From Aquipluma nitroreducens (lineage in GTDB: Bacteria > Bacteroidota > Bacteroidia > Bacteroidales > Prolixibacteraceae), in assembly GCF_009689585.1 (NCBI RefSeq), contig NZ_AP018694.1, positions 3,797,001-3,861,000 of the forward strand: a stretch of DNA of 64,000 nt. The letters are read 5' to 3'. Shown in pieces: positions 41,797 to 52,154 of the stretch. The position numbers were made by a program, and so were the translations under genes. The number at the start of each line of letters is the position of its first letter. Position 1 is the first letter of the stretch. The notes under the pieces are model-generated. The model was not told the DNA's origin and made no database searches. It saw only the letters and a program-made list of their open reading frames with translations.

Positions 41797-44700
41797 TTTA
41801 ATTAATCTGAATGAAAATGCAGGTGATCCTGTACAATTTGTAGCAACTTACAGTTCTTCCACAAGGGATGTAACCATTAATCCTGTTGAAGATTTGAAAA
41901 GTGGTAGTGCTTATACTTTAAATATTTCTGATGGATATCAGGATTTAAATTTAATCAATGGCGCTAATCAGGGTTTGCCTGCAACTGTTACTTATAACAT
42001 TGCTGATAAAGTTTCTCCTGTTGCTACTTTTGACTTTGTTAAGACGAATGTTCCTGTAGTTGCAGCTGATGCTAGTTTGGTTGTTAAATTTAGTGAAAGT
42101 TTAGCAGTCGATCCAACTGAAAATCAAGTTATACTTCGCGTAGGCGATGTTAATGGCACAGTTGTTCCACTTGCTGCACCTAGTAAAGTTACTAATGGCG
42201 ATGGAACAGTTAGCTATACTTTTAACCCTTCAGTTAATCTTAAAGAAGGAACAACTTATTATTTAGCTATTGCTACTGGTGTACTTGAGGATGCTGCGCA
42301 TAATAAAGTTACTGGCGTAAGTACTACTTTTGTTACCAAAACTACACCAACTTTGGTAAGTTCTGTCCCTGCAGATAATGCTGAAAATGTTGTTAAAACT
42401 ACTAATAGTATTGCATTAACTTACTCTGAAAATGTGAAACTTAATACAGCAACCACTGGCTCAAATGCTAATGGAAAAGAAGGCTTTACTGTTGATCCTG
42501 ATTCTGATTCGGGTACTGCTAATACCGTAAGTAATGTTGCTGTTAAAGTTTTGAATAGTTCTAGTGTTGTTGTTGCTTATGCTACTGCAAGTGACTTGGT
42601 CTTTTTAGGTTCAACGGTTAGTTTTAACTTAACCTGGGTTACTGGTGGCACGCCATCTCCTTATGTATTTGAAAGTGGTGCATCTTATGATGTTATTGTT
42701 GATGGAAGTTACATCGCCAGTTCAAATAATAACAGAGCTAGCCTTATTGATTTGAATGCACTTGACTTTACCATTGTTGATTATTCAGCTCCTGTGTTAA
42801 CTTCAGTAGATGCTCCTGCAGCTGCTGATCCAAATGATGCTGCTGCACCTTTAAAATTAATTTTCGCTGGAGATAAGGTTAAAAAGGGTAGTGGTTCAAT
42901 TGTTATTCAACGTGTAGATCTTACAAACCAGCCACAGACTGTTATTGATGTAAATTCGACATCTGTTACGATTAACTCTACTGGCCACGAAGTTTCTGTT
43001 AGTCATGCAGCTTTTATACCAGTTACTGCTAACTCGACTCTAACTGGTACCCCGGTTTATAAAGTTACTGTTAGTAATGGTGCAATTACCGACATGGCTG
43101 GTAATAAATTCGCCGGGTTGGTAAATGATGCAAACTATTTGCCTGGTACTATAACTGTTGGTCAAAATGTTTTACCATATGCTGATGCTACAGGTACAGC
43201 TAGTGTAGATGAAAGTTCGCAATCACCTATTACTGCGAATAAAGCATGGTACTTTTCTACCGCGCAAAATGATGTGCCTGCCTTTGTGGCAACTTTGAGT
43301 TCACCAAAACCAGGTACTGATAACGTAGTTATTACTGCAGATCTTGTTATTGCTTTTGATGAAGCTATTGCCAAAAGTAGCAATACCGCAACAGTTACTG
43401 TTTCAGCTGATGGTAATATTGCTCAACAATATGCAATGTCAGAATCAAATGTTTCGTTTAGTGGAAACAATATTAATGTTGCATTACAAAATTTAACAGC
43501 TGATAAACTCTATACTGTTACTTTAGACGCTGGCGCTGTTAAAGATATTTACGGCGATGTTAATGAAGCTATAACCGGAACTACTTTCCAGTTTAACACC
43601 GGCTCAACGAACGCACCTGTCCCTACCGTTGTTGTTGATGGTACTTATAAAGTTAGTACAACACCAAATTGGACAATGGTAAAACGGAATTCTAATATTG
43701 TTATTAATTTCGATGAACCTGTTCGTAATACTGACGGTTCCACAATTGTGAGCTCAGACATTCCTGGTGATATTATTTCCATTGTTGCAAATTCATCTTT
43801 AGCAGACAATGGTATTAACGAGGTTATACCATCTTTTACAGCGAACATTAGCGCCGATAAAAAGACTATTACTGTTGATGCAAGTTCTTTCAATAATAAC
43901 TTAACATCATTTGGCCTTTACGATGTCGTTGTTAATAATGTTGAAGATGCTGATGGAAATGCAATGTCAGCTGCTTATAGTTTTACTTTTGAGGTTGATG
44001 ATTATACCGCACCTGTTGGTCAGTTTGCATCAGCTGCTGGTGTTAATGTAATTGAAAACTATAAGGGAACAGAAATCAAAGTAAACCTTGATTACGATGA
44101 AGACGCAGTTGCTTATTATTTGTTATTACCTGCAACTTCCTCTGCACCTAACAAAGCTACTTTACTAGCAAATGGAACTGCTGTTACTGTTGATTCTGAA
44201 GCTGATCCAGTACAATCTTTGGTTATTGCAACTACTGCTCAGACTAAATATGTGTTGTATGTTGTAGCACAAGATGTTGTAAATTCAACTTCACAAACTG
44301 CCGTTGAAAGTCATAATATCAGAACTGCTGATATTACTGCTCCTACGGTTGCTGAGTTTGTCGATAATGGCAAATTGGATGTAGATCCAGCAGAAGATTT
44401 TGACATTACTCTCAAGTTTGCTGACAAGATTCAATCTGGAACTGGTTCTGCTTATTTGTATGATTCAAATAATGTATTGGTTCAGACTATTGCTGCAAGT
44501 TCTGCTACAATTGATGTTGAAACTGGAAAAGAACTTACGTTAACTGTTTCAGCATCAAGTATTGAACCTAATAAATCGTACTATTTAGTAGTTGATAAGG
44601 GTTTTGTAACTGATGTATGGGCAGCATCTTCTGATTTTGATAATGCTGATGATACACATCCATATCCTGCTGTTGGTTCAGGTTCAAAAGCTAAAACGGT

Positions 44701-47623
44701 TAATCAATTTACTGGATTTAGTAATGTTAGTACTTATACTTTTAACACTGCTGATGACATTGCTCCATTAATTTCAAGTATTAATGTCAGAGAAAATGCT
44801 ACTGTTACTTATACTGGTGGTAATTATGTTCCAGGCTCTCAGGTTAAGGCAGACCCAAATTCAAATATTGTCATTACTTTCAAAGAAGGTATTAAACTTG
44901 GTGCTGCTGCAGGTGCGGGTGATATATTGATCACTAATGGTGGTGATGTTAAAGAATTAGTTTTAGCGAACAGTTCTAAGGTTACTATAGCTGGCAGCGT
45001 TTTAACCATTAATCCTGGGTTAGACTTTGTTGAAAATATGGGTGTATATAACATTGCTGTTAAAGCTGGTGTTATTGAAGATCTTTCAGGTAATCCAAAT
45101 TATGGGTTTAATTGGAATATTGCTATCAAAGACATTAAAGCTCCTACAGTTGATTTTACTGTTTTAGATGCTGATAATGCTCCTATAGCTATAGATGAGG
45201 CTCCTGTTAAATTGAATTCTCCTATTTACGTAGACTTTTCTGAGGCAGTACGTTTGTTGGATAATTCAGCATTTATAAAGGATGACCTTGATTCTTTAGT
45301 AACTTTGGTTGATGGTGCACAAAAGGCTGTTAAATTTACTACTGAAACCGCAGGTGCTGATAATTTTAGGATTATACCTACCGGTGGTTTGAAATCTAAT
45401 ACTGATTATACCTTAAGTTTTGGACAGGTATTCGAAGACGTATCTGATAATGCTGTTCCTGCTCAAAGTATTAGTTTTACAACTAAAATTAGTGATTCTC
45501 CAACTGTAATGTTCGATCCTGCAAACGCATCAGTTAATGTTGCTAAGGATAAAACTGTAACGATTACTTTCAGTAGAGGTATTGTACAACAAGACCCTAC
45601 AGGCGCTTCAGTAGGTTATTTTAGTCCTTTGGAAAATAGTGAGTTAAAAGACTATTTTAAACTTTATGACAATGATAGTAATGAACCTATTGCTGTTAAT
45701 GCAACCATTTCTGCAAACAAAAGAGTTGTTACTCTTGACCCAATTGTAGACTTGCCATCATCGTCGACTGTTCGGTTGAATTTCGATTTTGGACATACTT
45801 ACCAGCCTGATTTATTGGCATTAAAATCTGCTTCTATTATTGATCCTTCTGTTCCTGCAGCTTTGGTTGACAGTTTGAATAATCAGGTTATGGCTGATCC
45901 GATGGATGTTGAGACTCAGGATGAGGGAATCTCTGGCTATATCTTATTTGATGTTGTTGATTATACTGCTCCAATATTAGCCGGAACGAAATACGCTCCA
46001 AATAAAGCAGATTATTTAAACTCTTCTGATAAATTGTCAATTGAGTTTAACGAAAAAGTAAAGGCTGGTACAGGTGATATCAAAATCTATCGTAAAGACG
46101 GTACATTGGTTGAAACCATTGCTGCATCTACATTAACGACTAAATCGGATAATTCTAAAATTATTTTGATTAATCCTTCAGCTGCTGCGCGTGAGAATAA
46201 CATGGAATACTATGTGTTGATTCCATCTGGAGCTATTGTGGATTTGTCACCATTGGCCAATCCTTTTGCCGGTACTGTTGACTATACTTCATGGACATAT
46301 TCAACTGCTGATGACCAAATTCCGGTGGTAACTAGTTTATCACCTGCTATTGGTGCCACTGACGTATATGTTTACGATAATTTAGTAATTACTTTTGACA
46401 AAAAAGTAAAAATTGGTTCTGGAAATATTGCTCTTTACAAAAAGGGTGGTGATGCATTTGATTTATTACGTGTTTCATCTACTGAATATCGTATTAAGTT
46501 AGATCCAAGTGGATTATTTGTAACCATTGATTTTACAAATACTCTTGCTCCTGAAACTGAATACTACGTTGAAGTTGAACCTGGTACTTTTGTAAATGCT
46601 AAAAATACCAACGCTAAATTTGCTGGTATCATGACTAACACTGGTTGGACATTCTCAACTGAGGTTACTGAGGCTCCTAAAGTAATTGCAAATGGGTTGG
46701 TACCTGCTGACGATGCTACTGCAATTCCTGTAAGTAATCTTGTTTTAGATATGACTTTTGATCGTCAAGTAATGAAGGGATCAGGCGTTGTTAAACTGAT
46801 TGAAACAGCTACAGGTACATTGGCTGAAACAGTTAATATTTCTGATGCTGTTGTAAGTGGTACAAAGGCTACTATTACTTTCTTAAATCCATTGAAGTCA
46901 AATACTGCTTATCATGTTATTGTTGAGGCTGGTACTGTAACAAATACATTACCTAGCAAGGTTGCTTATGCTGGTATTACTTCTCCTTCTATCTGGAACT
47001 TTACAACTGTAACTGATGTAACGGCTCCTGTTCTGTTAACTTGGACTCCAAATGCAACAACACTTACTGATAATCATCCAACTTTAGTGATGACATTTGA
47101 TGAAGATGTTGTATTGGGTGTGGGTAGTGTTAAAATTGTTAAGAAATCTGATGATGCTACAGTTATTACTATTCCAGTTACAGCTTCAATGGTTAATGGG
47201 AAAACGGTTACTGTAACTTATGTAGCTACAGCTACTGATTTCCTTGCACAATCTACTGATTATTATGTATTAGTTGATGCTGGTGTTGTAAAAGATGCTG
47301 CTGGCAACAATGTTGTTGCTGTAAGTGATAAAACCAAATGGACTTTCAAAACAGGTACAGATTGGGCAACTCCAGTTGTTGATCCAAAAGATAATTCTCT
47401 CGAGTTTAAGGTTTATCCAAACCCATTTGTTGATTATGTGACTGTATCTAATGCTTCTGAACTTTCTAAGGTTGTTGTTTCTAACATCGCTGGTCAGATT
47501 GTGAAAGAAGTGGTTAATCCAGAAAGCACAATTCAATTAAACGAACTCCGCAGTGGTGTTTACTTCATCTCTCTTTACCAAGATGGTGCAGTACTCAAAA
47601 CTGTTAAGCTTCTTAAAAGGTAA
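41726..47623 (+). CDS. giant Big_5-repeat surface protein, C-terminal part with T9SS sorting domain
   Basis: This frame (meaningful from about 41798) has about twelve more Big_5-type domains, with recurring cores such as VPADNAENVVKTTNSIALTY, LSPAIGATDVYVYDNLVI and VPADDATAIPVSNLVLDM. The last ~80 residues are a type A T9SS C-terminal domain: LEFKVYPNPFVDYVTV, the VVVSNIAGQIVKE strand and GVYFISLYQDGAVLKTVKLL. Joined to the 5' part minus four bases, the gene encodes 2647 residues. Such proteins are secreted through the T9SS, often anchored to the surface, and may serve adhesion or as stalks. The apparent ATG at 41726 is an artefact of the shift, since there is no signal peptide. GTT/GCT/ACT-rich codons match its repeat content. 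Confidence 0.88.
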   Translation: MLDFLKMLNYLAVAQLPMIILVVSLINLNENAGDPVQFVATYSSSTRDVTINPVEDLKSGSAYTLNISDGYQDLNLINGANQGLPATVTYNIADKVSPVATFDFVKTNVPVVAADASLVVKFSESLAVDPTENQVILRVGDVNGTVVPLAAPSKVTNGDGTVSYTFNPSVNLKEGTTYYLAIATGVLEDAAHNKVTGVSTTFVTKTTPTLVSSVPADNAENVVKTTNSIALTYSENVKLNTATTGSNANGKEGFTVDPDSDSGTANTVSNVAVKVLNSSSVVVAYATASDLVFLGSTVSFNLTWVTGGTPSPYVFESGASYDVIVDGSYIASSNNNRASLIDLNALDFTIVDYSAPVLTSVDAPAAADPNDAAAPLKLIFAGDKVKKGSGSIVIQRVDLTNQPQTVIDVNSTSVTINSTGHEVSVSHAAFIPVTANSTLTGTPVYKVTVSNGAITDMAGNKFAGLVNDANYLPGTITVGQNVLPYADATGTASVDESSQSPITANKAWYFSTAQNDVPAFVATLSSPKPGTDNVVITADLVIAFDEAIAKSSNTATVTVSADGNIAQQYAMSESNVSFSGNNINVALQNLTADKLYTVTLDAGAVKDIYGDVNEAITGTTFQFNTGSTNAPVPTVVVDGTYKVSTTPNWTMVKRNSNIVINFDEPVRNTDGSTIVSSDIPGDIISIVANSSLADNGINEVIPSFTANISADKKTITVDASSFNNNLTSFGLYDVVVNNVEDADGNAMSAAYSFTFEVDDYTAPVGQFASAAGVNVIENYKGTEIKVNLDYDEDAVAYYLLLPATSSAPNKATLLANGTAVTVDSEADPVQSLVIATTAQTKYVLYVVAQDVVNSTSQTAVESHNIRTADITAPTVAEFVDNGKLDVDPAEDFDITLKFADKIQSGTGSAYLYDSNNVLVQTIAASSATIDVETGKELTLTVSASSIEPNKSYYLVVDKGFVTDVWAASSDFDNADDTHPYPAVGSGSKAKTVNQFTGFSNVSTYTFNTADDIAPLISSINVRENATVTYTGGNYVPGSQVKADPNSNIVITFKEGIKLGAAAGAGDILITNGGDVKELVLANSSKVTIAGSVLTINPGLDFVENMGVYNIAVKAGVIEDLSGNPNYGFNWNIAIKDIKAPTVDFTVLDADNAPIAIDEAPVKLNSPIYVDFSEAVRLLDNSAFIKDDLDSLVTLVDGAQKAVKFTTETAGADNFRIIPTGGLKSNTDYTLSFGQVFEDVSDNAVPAQSISFTTKISDSPTVMFDPANASVNVAKDKTVTITFSRGIVQQDPTGASVGYFSPLENSELKDYFKLYDNDSNEPIAVNATISANKRVVTLDPIVDLPSSSTVRLNFDFGHTYQPDLLALKSASIIDPSVPAALVDSLNNQVMADPMDVETQDEGISGYILFDVVDYTAPILAGTKYAPNKADYLNSSDKLSIEFNEKVKAGTGDIKIYRKDGTLVETIAASTLTTKSDNSKIILINPSAAARENNMEYYVLIPSGAIVDLSPLANPFAGTVDYTSWTYSTADDQIPVVTSLSPAIGATDVYVYDNLVITFDKKVKIGSGNIALYKKGGDAFDLLRVSSTEYRIKLDPSGLFVTIDFTNTLAPETEYYVEVEPGTFVNAKNTNAKFAGIMTNTGWTFSTEVTEAPKVIANGLVPADDATAIPVSNLVLDMTFDRQVMKGSGVVKLIETATGTLAETVNISDAVVSGTKATITFLNPLKSNTAYHVIVEAGTVTNTLPSKVAYAGITSPSIWNFTTVTDVTAPVLLTWTPNATTLTDNHPTLVMTFDEDVVLGVGSVKIVKKSDDATVITIPVTASMVNGKTVTVTYVATATDFLAQSTDYYVLVDAGVVKDAAGNNVVAVSDKTKWTFKTGTDWATPVVDPKDNSLEFKVYPNPFVDYVTVSNASELSKVVVSNIAGQIVKEVVNPESTIQLNELRSGVYFISLYQDGAVLKTVKLLKR

Positions 47624-47641
47624 TGCCGAATTGATTGATTT

Positions 47642-47672
47642 AAAAAGGGAAGCTTGCGGGCTTCCCTTTTTT
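47642..47672 (+). terminator. terminator of the giant surface protein gene
   Basis: AAAAAGGGAAGC and GCTTCCCTTTTTT pair around TTGCGG, ending in a run of T. Confidence 0.88.
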
Positions 47673-47692
47673 ATTTATATAAACTTCTAGAT

Positions 47693-48436
47693 ATGGAATT
47701 GTTAAAATCGCATCGTACGATACGAAAGTACAAAGCAACTGCTGTTGATAAAGATATTCTTACTGATATTTTGGAATCTGGAATTCGCTCGTCGAATACC
47801 GGGAATATGCAGCTTTACAGTATTATTGTTACAAGAAGCATTGACAAGAAAGCCGATCTCGCCCCATTTCACTTTAATCAACCGATGGTGAAGGAAGCCC
47901 CTTTGATTCTGACTATTTGTTTCGATGTTAACCGATTTAAATCATGGTGTCTGCTGAATAATGCCAATGTTGATTTTACCGGCTTATTGTGGCTGTTAAA
48001 TGGCACTATTGATTCTTCGATTTTGGCACAGAATATTTGCGTTGCTGCCGAAAGCTACGGATTAGGTATTTGTTATTTGGGGACCACGCTATACAATGCT
48101 CCTGAAATTGGTAAAGTTCTCTGTTTACCAGAAGGAGTAATTCCAATTACAACTTTAGCGATTGGCTATCCTGAGCTTGTTCCTGAATTAACTGACCGTT
48201 TATCTTTGGATTCTGTTGTACACTATGAAGAATATCAGAATTATTCCGTGAAAGCTATCCGGGAAATGTATGAGTTTAAAGAGAAGTTGGAATCTTCGCA
48301 AAAATTTGTTGCAGAGAATGGAAAAGAAAACCTGGCTCAGGTTTATACTGATGTTCGATATAAAAGTGCTGATAGTCAGCTTTTCTCGAAAAAGTTGCTG
48401 GACATGCTGACCGAGCAAGGATTTGTTTTTGAATAG
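47693..48436 (+). CDS. nitroreductase-family NAD(P)H/flavin oxidoreductase
   Basis: From ATG 47693 the protein has 247 residues. It shows MELLKSHRTIRKYKATAVDKD, with the conserved R-(T/S)-(I/V)-R of FMN-binding nitroreductases. NTGNMQLYSIIVTR, the AQNICVAAESYGLGICYLGT segment and the C-terminal FGYP-like LAIGYPELVPELTDRL follow. These fit the NfsA/FRP-like branch. It would be an FMN enzyme reducing quinones, nitro compounds or flavin with NAD(P)H. The frame upstream (from 47654) runs through the terminator and is not used. Confidence 0.85.
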   Translation: MELLKSHRTIRKYKATAVDKDILTDILESGIRSSNTGNMQLYSIIVTRSIDKKADLAPFHFNQPMVKEAPLILTICFDVNRFKSWCLLNNANVDFTGLLWLLNGTIDSSILAQNICVAAESYGLGICYLGTTLYNAPEIGKVLCLPEGVIPITTLAIGYPELVPELTDRLSLDSVVHYEEYQNYSVKAIREMYEFKEKLESSQKFVAENGKENLAQVYTDVRYKSADSQLFSKKLLDMLTEQGFVFE

Positions 48437-48448
48437 CTTTTGAGATCT

Positions 48449-49153
48449 TTAGATTGAGATGTTGCTAATTCTGGTGAAGAAATCTGTTCTGTAATTGCTG
48501 CCTATTGTCAGTTTTATACCGGGTAACTCAACCATATTTCCTTCAATTGCAATTATCTTCGTACGGTTCACTATGTGCGATTTATGTATTCTGTAGAAAT
48601 CACTTGGTGGAAGGAGTTCCTCCATTTTCTTCATTGAGAGATTTGTCACTAAATGTGATTTTTCAGTGTAGATTTTGATATAGTCACCCAAGCCTTCAAT
48701 GTATATAATTTCGCTAAATTTAACCTGATACGTTTTTTTGTTCGATTTTATGAATACAGATTCTGCTTTTTCCTCAGATGTAGTTTTTCTTGTCAATTGA
48801 AATTGATACTCTGCTTTTTGAAATGCTTTTAGAAAACGAGCGAACGAGAAAGGCTTTACCAGATAATCCAATACATTTAATTCATAGCCTTCCATGGCAT
48901 ATTCACTGTTCGCAGTGGTAAAAACGACTAATGGAGGGTTCTTTAGCATTTTTAAAAATTCAATGCCTGACAGTTTGGGCATGTTTATGTCCAGAAAAAT
49001 CAAATCAACAGTCTGTTTTTCGATGATTTCAACTGCTTCTACGGCATTGTTGCAAAACCCTATGACTTCAATTGATTTGATATCTTCAGTATATTTCCGA
49101 AGAACATTTAAGGCTAACGGCTCGTCGTCAATAATTAGTGTTTTTAAGATCAT
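48449..49153 (-). CDS. LytTR-family response regulator
   Basis: From ATG 49153 (MILKTLIIDDEPLALNVLRK) the protein has 234 residues. It has a receiver domain with the acidic pocket IIDDEP and phosphoacceptor Asp in DLIFLDINMPKLSG, the TTANSEYAMEGYELNVLDYLVKPFSF region, and a LytTR DNA-binding domain (VFIKSNKKTYQVKFSEIIYI, then SDFYRIHKSHIVN). It would act with the histidine kinase encoded 16 bases upstream. Target genes are unknown. It converges with the nitroreductase gene and has a 12-base gap to it, with no terminator in between. Confidence 0.9.
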   Translation of the reverse strand: MILKTLIIDDEPLALNVLRKYTEDIKSIEVIGFCNNAVEAVEIIEKQTVDLIFLDINMPKLSGIEFLKMLKNPPLVVFTTANSEYAMEGYELNVLDYLVKPFSFARFLKAFQKAEYQFQLTRKTTSEEKAESVFIKSNKKTYQVKFSEIIYIEGLGDYIKIYTEKSHLVTNLSMKKMEELLPPSDFYRIHKSHIVNRTKIIAIEGNMVELPGIKLTIGSNYRTDFFTRISNISI

Positions 49154-49169
49154 ATAATACTCTTTCTGA

Positions 49170-50215
49170 TCATTGTTTAAGTTGAACTTCAAGTAGAATG
49201 GAGAACGTATCGTTGGTTCTGATTACTTCATATTTATATTCATTGGGCGAATATAGATATTCGAGGCGACGTTCGATGTTTTTTAACCCAATCCCTGAAC
49301 TTTTACTCGTTTTGCTTAGTCGCGTGCAATCAAAGTTATTCTCAATCTTAAATCGCATCGTATCTGCTGAAAATAGATAAATACATGAATGTACGGTAAA
49401 GGTGCAGGGTTTCTTAGTCCATGTTTGAATGCATTATCGATAAACGGTTCGAAAATTAAAGGGATAACCTTTGTGTCCGGAACTTCACCTTCAATCAAAT
49501 ATTGAATTTCAATTTCATTGTTTAATCTGATTTTTTGCAATTCGATGAAATTACTCAGAAAATTCAATTCTTCTTTAACGGAGATAAAGTTTTCCCTGGA
49601 TTCGTAAAGTACATGGCGCATTAAATCGGATAGTTTCAGTATAATCTCTGGCGTTCTTGGCGAATTTACCAGCGACAATGAATAGATATTGTTCAGACTA
49701 TTAAACAGAAAGTGTGGATTTAATTGCGATTTTAGAGTATTTAATTCTGCCTCAAGTTTTTCGCGCTCGATTTGCGTGATTTTCAATTTTATTTCCTGAA
49801 GCTTTAACCAATCTTTAACGAATTTGAATAGTGAAGTTATTCCTACATAAAACAAGGCCGTAAAGAAATGCGAAGAAAACATGTTTCGAAACTGATCTGA
49901 AAGGCTTCTTGGTTCTGATAGATAAGTGAAAATTAACTGAATTAAAATAGCTGAAATTGCAAGTAAAATTATTAGCCAGAAGGTATAGAAAATGTAATTT
50001 TTGTTCTTGAGGAATTTTGGAATTAGGAGATACAAATTGAAATAAACAGCCAAGGCAAAGCCTATGTTCGGAATTAACGCGCGCAGGAAAAGATCGCTGT
50101 TCAGGATTAATTTATGATCGGATGCAACGTAAAAAGCTGAGATTGCAAAAGTAATGCTGCAAATCCAGAATAAGACATGACTATAGATTTTAAATTTATC
50201 GTATCTGTTTACCAT
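49170..50215 (-). pseudogene. LytS-like sensor histidine kinase, frameshifted near the C-terminus
   Basis: The N-terminal part has four membrane segments, followed by a coiled coil (KLKITQIEREKLEAELNTLK) and a His_kinase domain with the phosphoacceptor in QLNPHFLFNSLNNIYSLSLV and the N-box FIDNAFKHGLR. After YIHVFIYF the frame shifts. The remainder continues in the next frame as SADTMRFKIENN and the G-box SSGIGLKNIERRLEYL. Adding one T to the four-T run (plus A4 at 49370-49373) makes exactly 349 codons. The split removes the ATP-lid part of the catalytic domain, so the kinase would be inactive unless this is a sequencing error. The intact partner regulator follows. Confidence 0.82.
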
Positions 50216-50223
50216 TGAGATCT

Positions 50224-50934
50224 TTAGATTCGGTCGAGGCGCTTGATCAGTTTTTGATAATAGTATTTGATTGGATTTTTATATTTTAATTGTTTCCAGG
50301 GTCTGCTGCTGTGTGGTTTGTGCAAAACGCCTTCGTCTAGAAGTAGATAGTTGTTTAATCCCAATTGAAGCGATTTGCGTGATATTGAAACGTCGTACCA
50401 ATGTTTTTCGGTTGAAAGTGTTTTGAAATCGTACTTCTTTAGTAATTCGTTGGAAATTAAGGTGCAACAAAAACTTAGACTATGCCTTGTTTTAGCGATC
50501 TCTTTTCTTGTTCTCTTGAAATTCAGGTATGGAAAATTAATTTTCCCTTCACGATCTCTGGTTACTGATCCAACCATGCCGCACTCCGGAAGCTCTTTTG
50601 ATTGCCTAACTAATTCGCTTAAGGTATTGCTTTGTACTTCAACATCAGACTCGACGATAATGAGTGGAAGATTGAGTTTTAATGCTTTTTCTTGTGCCAA
50701 TTGGAGTACAAGACGATAGTTTGGTGATGGGGTATTGGTTATTTCAGCAAGATTAATCAGTTCAAAATTGTGTTGGACGCTTAACGATTTGAGGTTATTT
50801 GTTGTTTCCTTCGTACTGAAATCGTTGAAAATGCAATAATGAAAATTACCAGTTGAGTTTTTGATGGATTCAATGGTTTCAGTCGTTGTTTTCAACGAAT
50901 CTTTTACCGGAGTTATTACTAATGCTTCGTACAT
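50224..50934 (-). CDS. family 2-like glycosyltransferase
   Basis: The 236-residue product is a GT-A fold enzyme. The start MYEALVITPVKDSLKTTTET and IFNDFSTKETTNNL match GT2 nucleotide-sugar domains, with the DxD-like acidic motif in LIIVESDVEV. A Trp-rich YDVSISRKSLQ region and the positively charged C-terminus follow. Substrate is unknown. It lies 8 bases upstream of the kinase gene on the same strand, and may be cotranscribed with the two-component pair. Confidence 0.78.
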   Translation of the reverse strand: MYEALVITPVKDSLKTTTETIESIKNSTGNFHYCIFNDFSTKETTNNLKSLSVQHNFELINLAEITNTPSPNYRLVLQLAQEKALKLNLPLIIVESDVEVQSNTLSELVRQSKELPECGMVGSVTRDREGKINFPYLNFKRTRKEIAKTRHSLSFCCTLISNELLKKYDFKTLSTEKHWYDVSISRKSLQLGLNNYLLLDEGVLHKPHSSRPWKQLKYKNPIKYYYQKLIKRLDRI

Positions 50935-50952
50935 GTAAGTTCTGTCTTATGT

Positions 50953-52050
50953 TTAATTCTTGTTCTCTGGGTTTTCATTAAAATTTAAACCGAATCGTGT
51001 AGCCAAATCCTTTAAATCAGCAACGACTTGCTCGTGTAAAGGTATTCCATTTTTCTGACGTTCGATGGTTAGTTCACGTTCAGGGTCACCAGGTATGAGA
51101 ACACGCTCTTGTCCGGCCGATGGTTCTGCGTTTCTAAACGTTTCAATCCAGTTATCCATGTCTTTTTTAAAATCTTCTGCCGATCTGAAAGCGTCAATCC
51201 GGATGGCGCCCAGGAAATGTCCTATGCCTTTTCCAACTTGATTTTTAGGTGGGTCGAGGAAACTCACAAATGGTGGAACCCATGGACCATAATTGGCGCC
51301 AGATAAAACAGCAGAGAAGATGTCCACCATAGCTCCCAAACAATAGCCTTTATGGCCGCCATGTTCACGGTCACCACCAAGCGGAAGCATCGATCCACCT
51401 TTTTTTAGCGAATAGGCATCGGTTGTTGGATTACCATCTTTATCCTGAGTCCACCCCAAGGGAGCATCCAGTCCTTTGCGCTGCAAAACTTCTAATTTCC
51501 CATTGGCTACAGTTGTTGTTGCCATATCGATAACAAATGGTGGCTGTGTTAATGCAGGGATTGCTACTGCAATCGGATTGGTTCCCAGAAACCGACTTTT
51601 TGAAAAAGTTGGCGAAACTAGCGGGCTGGCATTTGTCATTGAAATACCAATCATATCATTTTCAAGAGCCATCATGGCATGGTATCCGGCAATTCCGTAG
51701 TGATTCGAATTTTGTACGGCGACCCAGCCAGTTCCGGCTATTTTTGCTTTTTCAACAGCAATTTGCATGGCATGTGGAGCAGTTACCAGGCCTAGTCCCA
51801 AATCGCCGTCCAATACTGCGGTGCTTGGTGTCTCGTGCATGATTTTCATTTCTGGCGTTGCGTTCAAACGTTTAAGTTCCCAGAGACGAACGTAACCACA
51901 TAAGCGTGCAACTCCGTGTGAATCTACACCGCGTAAATCGGCCTGATTCAAACAGTCAGCAGCAATTTTTGCCTGTTCCAAAGGGCATCCCATTTTTACG
52001 AACACCTGTATTGTATATTCTTTTAAATATTCTGAATTGAAAATGATCAT
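50953..52050 (-). CDS. malate/L-lactate/ureidoglycolate dehydrogenase family protein
   Basis: From ATG 52050 (MIIFNSEYLKEYTIQVFVKM) the protein has 365 residues of the Ldh_2 fold. Characteristic parts are RGVDSHGVARL, VQNSNHYGIAGYHAM (with the catalytic His), TNASPLVSPTFSKSRFLGTN and GGDREHGGHKGYCLGAMVDI. Enzymes of this family oxidise malate, lactate, ureidoglycolate or sulfolactate with NAD(P). The substrate here is undetermined. The ATG at 52119 would add an unlike 23-residue extension. The SDR gene lies upstream on the same strand, 105 bases away. Confidence 0.9.
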   Translation of the reverse strand: MIIFNSEYLKEYTIQVFVKMGCPLEQAKIAADCLNQADLRGVDSHGVARLCGYVRLWELKRLNATPEMKIMHETPSTAVLDGDLGLGLVTAPHAMQIAVEKAKIAGTGWVAVQNSNHYGIAGYHAMMALENDMIGISMTNASPLVSPTFSKSRFLGTNPIAVAIPALTQPPFVIDMATTTVANGKLEVLQRKGLDAPLGWTQDKDGNPTTDAYSLKKGGSMLPLGGDREHGGHKGYCLGAMVDIFSAVLSGANYGPWVPPFVSFLDPPKNQVGKGIGHFLGAIRIDAFRSAEDFKKDMDNWIETFRNAEPSAGQERVLIPGDPERELTIERQKNGIPLHEQVVADLKDLATRFGLNFNENPENKN

Positions 52051-52154
52051 TTTAAAATCTTTATGGCCATGATTATCAGCCGGATAATTGGTTCTTGAGA
52101 ATGTTCTGTCAGCAAACATTCTTTTTCGTCCTGAAATAGATATGGGTTTGTAAA

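Noticed and set aside
41726-41797. A real start of a second protein at 41726
   Set aside because: The first 24 residues lack a signal peptide and lie on the wrong frame of the first ORF. The frame gains Big_5 content only after the TAGT pair.
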